Assembly: GCA_029881015.1 (NCBI GenBank)
Contig: JAOUNK010000146.1
Location: 1 to 8,086 of the forward strand
Reading direction: 5' to 3'
Length of the DNA: 8,086 nucleotides
DNA from: Gammaproteobacteria bacterium
GTDB lineage: Bacteria; Pseudomonadota; Gammaproteobacteria; Steroidobacterales; Woeseiaceae
This document shows positions 6,899 to 8,086 of the stretch, in pieces; the stretch's first letter is position 1, and the number at the start of each line of letters is the position of its first letter. A program made the position numbers and the translations under genes. The notes beneath the pieces are model-generated. The model was given only the letters and a program-made list of their open reading frames with translations. It did no database searches and was not told the DNA's origin.

Positions 6899-7367
6899 TG
6901 GTGCCGCACTCCGCTGAACCCTTGACCACGGCCTTCTGTATGTCCTGCTGGTGCTTGGACAACGAGTCCGCTACTTCGGGTGCCATGTAGTCTTCGTCAT
7001 GCTTGGCCATGATCTTCTCGGCGACAAATATGCCGTCATCGTTCAGGCGGCCGTGCGCCACGACGCCCTGGCCCTCGCGAAAGAGGTCGGGAAGCACGCC
7101 CGTGTATTTCACGGGCACGGTACAGGCGGTGTCCGTTACTTCGAAACTGACATCGAGCGAGCCTGCGTCACGTTGCATACTGCCACCGACGACCAGCCCG
7201 CCGATGCGGAAATTACGCTCGGTCGGATGATTGCCTTTGACGACGTCCGAAATCTCCACGAAGAACATCATGTTGTCCTGGAAAGCCCGAAGTGTCAGTC
7301 CTGCAGCAATTGCGATGCCAAGCGCGGCCAGTCCAACGGCCAACATGCGTTGCTGTCTTGGTTTCAT
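6888..7367 (-). CDS. ccmE: CcmE, periplasmic haem chaperone
   Basis: Membrane-anchored OB-fold chaperone that binds haem covalently through a His on the periplasmic side and carries it from CcmC to CcmF. 159 residues, normal length. N-terminal anchor about 9-27, then beta-strand core (ERNFRIGGLVVGGSM, 50-64; VPVKYTGVLPDLFREGQGVV, 84-103). The haem-binding signature is AKHDEDYMAPEV with H123 (codon 6999-7001) and Y127, matching the HxxxY form of E. coli (H130/Y134) rather than the rare CxxxY variant. The C-terminal tail is short and polar and holds one Cys (AECGTSDS); C82 is a second one in the core. The ATG overlaps the ccmD stop (ATGA), and GAGG at 7375-7378 precedes it by 7 bases. Confidence 0.96.
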   Translation of the reverse strand: MKPRQQRMLAVGLAALGIAIAAGLTLRAFQDNMMFFVEISDVVKGNHPTERNFRIGGLVVGGSMQRDAGSLDVSFEVTDTACTVPVKYTGVLPDLFREGQGVVAHGRLNDDGIFVAEKIMAKHDEDYMAPEVADSLSKHQQDIQKAVVKGSAECGTSDS

Positions 7368-7525
7368 TCACGATCCTCTAGCGCCTTGAGGCGCACTTCA
7401 ATATCCCGGTAAACGCGTTTATGCCTGAGGCGCGCACGCCAGTCTGAGAACACGACGATTACAAAGGCGAGCGCGAAGCAACTCCATACGTACGCGCCGT
7501 AACCACCCATCGCTAAACCGTCCAT
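7364..7525 (-). CDS. ccmD: CcmD, small haem exporter protein
   Basis: Small single-pass inner-membrane protein, 53 residues, needed in E. coli for release of holo-CcmE from the CcmABC complex. It begins MDGLAMGGYGAYVWSCFALA; the GGYGAYVW motif followed by a helix (about 10-27) and a basic cytosolic tail (SDWRARLRHKR, 27-37) is diagnostic of CcmD. The frame is open further upstream to an ATG at 7567, which would give 67 residues, but that extension lies inside ccmC. ATG at 7525 is chosen because its first base is the last base of the ccmC TAA (TAATG) and a G-run (7532-7537) sits 6 bases upstream. A still later ATG at 7510 (MGGYG) is possible. Position between ccmC and ccmE supports the call. 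Confidence 0.92.
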   Translation of the reverse strand: MDGLAMGGYGAYVWSCFALAFVIVVFSDWRARLRHKRVYRDIEVRLKALEDRE

Positions 7526-8086
7526 TACGCACCCCCCTGCGGCGACAGAATCATCTCTTTCACCCAACGGGTGCGGCGTTCACGGTACAGCACCTCTGTA
7601 CGGATTCTCCGCAACAGCAGCGAGCCGAACATCAGCGTAAAGCCGAGCAGCATCGCAAACAGGGGAATGCGCATGTCCGCATCCATGGTGCCTTTCTTGA
7701 AAACCGTCTGCCCCTGGTGCAACGAACTCCACCATTCCACTGAGAAATGCACGATGACCACGTTGACGATGCCGACGAGCGCGAGTACGGCGCTGGCTTT
7801 ATCGGCCTTGGCGGTGTCATCGATCGCGCTGCGCAGCGCCATGTAACCGAAGTACAGGAACAACAGGATGAGTTCCGATGTCAGGCGCGGGTCGCCCCAC
7901 TCCCACCAGGTGCCCCACATTGGCCTGCCCCAGATCGCGCCCGTGCAAAGGGCAAGGAACGTAAACGCGGCCCCCAGGGGTGCGGCGGCGGCGGCCACGG
8001 CGTGCGACAGCTTGATGCGCCAGATGAGCCCGATACCCCCGGCCGTCGCCATGATCATGTAGGCCATTATCGACAGGTACGCCGAC
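7525..8086 (-). CDS. ccmC: CcmC, haem transporter/CcmE haem-loading subunit, 3' part (5' end outside window)
   Basis: Polytopic inner-membrane protein of the haem handling superfamily that presents haem to CcmE at a periplasmic tryptophan-rich site. The frame stays open to the right edge: upstream of the in-frame ATG at 8067 it reads SAYLSI, so that Met is internal and about 60 N-terminal residues, including the first conserved His, lie beyond the window (family length is about 240-250). Counting from that Met, the segment shows GRPMWGTWWEWGDPRLTSEL (47-66), the WWD motif region, several membrane helices, and the second conserved His in SSLHQGQTV (H117). The WWD segment has one more residue than E. 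coli CcmC (WEWGDPRLT against WVWDARLT). The TAA stop shares a base with the ccmD ATG. ccmA and ccmB are expected upstream but not seen. Confidence 0.95.
   Translation of the reverse strand, partial: SAYLSIMAYMIMATAGGIGLIWRIKLSHAVAAAAAPLGAAFTFLALCTGAIWGRPMWGTWWEWGDPRLTSELILLFLYFGYMALRSAIDDTAKADKASAVLALVGIVNVVIVHFSVEWWSSLHQGQTVFKKGTMDADMRIPLFAMLLGFTLMFGSLLLRRIRTEVLYRERRTRWVKEMILSPQGGA
7532..7537 (-). promoter_or_regulatory. Ribosome binding site for ccmD
   Basis: The minus strand reads six G, 6 bases before the ATG at 7525, within the last codons of ccmC. It supports the 53-residue CcmD over the longer form starting at 7567. Confidence 0.5.

Noticed and set aside
5669..6925. 418-codon open frame on the plus strand, antisense to ccmF
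   Set aside because: Its product is extremely rich in Arg, Gln, Glu and His with no recognisable domain. It lies fully opposite the strongly conserved ccmF, so it is a shadow frame of GC-rich coding DNA.
7526..7567. Longer CcmD starting at ATG 7567 (67 residues)
   Set aside because: The extra 14 residues lie within ccmC and do not resemble CcmD. The TAATG junction and G-rich site favour ATG 7525.

Overview
The window is GC-rich (roughly 60% by eye), gene-dense bacterial chromosome, almost certainly from a gammaproteobacterium. This is an inference from the System I cytochrome c maturation order ccmC-D-E-F-G-H-I, with ccmH and ccmI as separate genes as in Pseudomonas, and from the character of the proteins. 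I cannot name a genus. No mobile element, tRNA, rRNA or CRISPR array is visible.

Layout: the plus strand carries one gene at the left edge (bases 1-1183), the 3' part of a group II PLP-dependent decarboxylase whose 5' end lies outside the window. Everything else is on the minus strand, read from right to left: ccmC (its 5' end is off the right edge), ccmD, ccmE, ccmF, ccmG, ccmH, ccmI, a PaaI-like hotdog thioesterase, a nitronate monooxygenase-like flavoenzyme, and a CrcB/FluC fluoride channel. The ten minus-strand genes are packed with overlaps or gaps of about 0-4 bases (TAATG, ATGA, ATGA, ATGA, TAGCGTG, TAAATG, TTGA junctions), so there is no room for internal intergenic promoters. They look like one translationally coupled transcript. 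There is no gene-free stretch over 300 bases, and essentially no intergenic DNA at all.

How the genes work together: CcmC (with CcmA/CcmB presumably upstream, outside the window, and CcmD here) handles haem at the membrane and loads it onto the periplasmic chaperone CcmE. CcmF, with CcmH and CcmI, forms the haem lyase that joins haem to CXXCH apocytochromes. CcmG and CcmH keep the apocytochrome cysteines reduced. The last three genes have no known role in this pathway and seem to ride in the same transcript. The crcB 3' end overlaps the convergent decarboxylase 3' end by 32 bases.

Novelty: I do not see an undescribed system. The points worth a second look are small: a CrcB that lacks both Phe-box phenylalanines, substitutions or an insertion in the WWD haem-handling motifs of CcmF and CcmC, the coupling of metabolic and fluoride genes to the ccm operon, the convergent coding overlap, and several start codons (GTG/TTG or internal) that automatic calling would probably get wrong.
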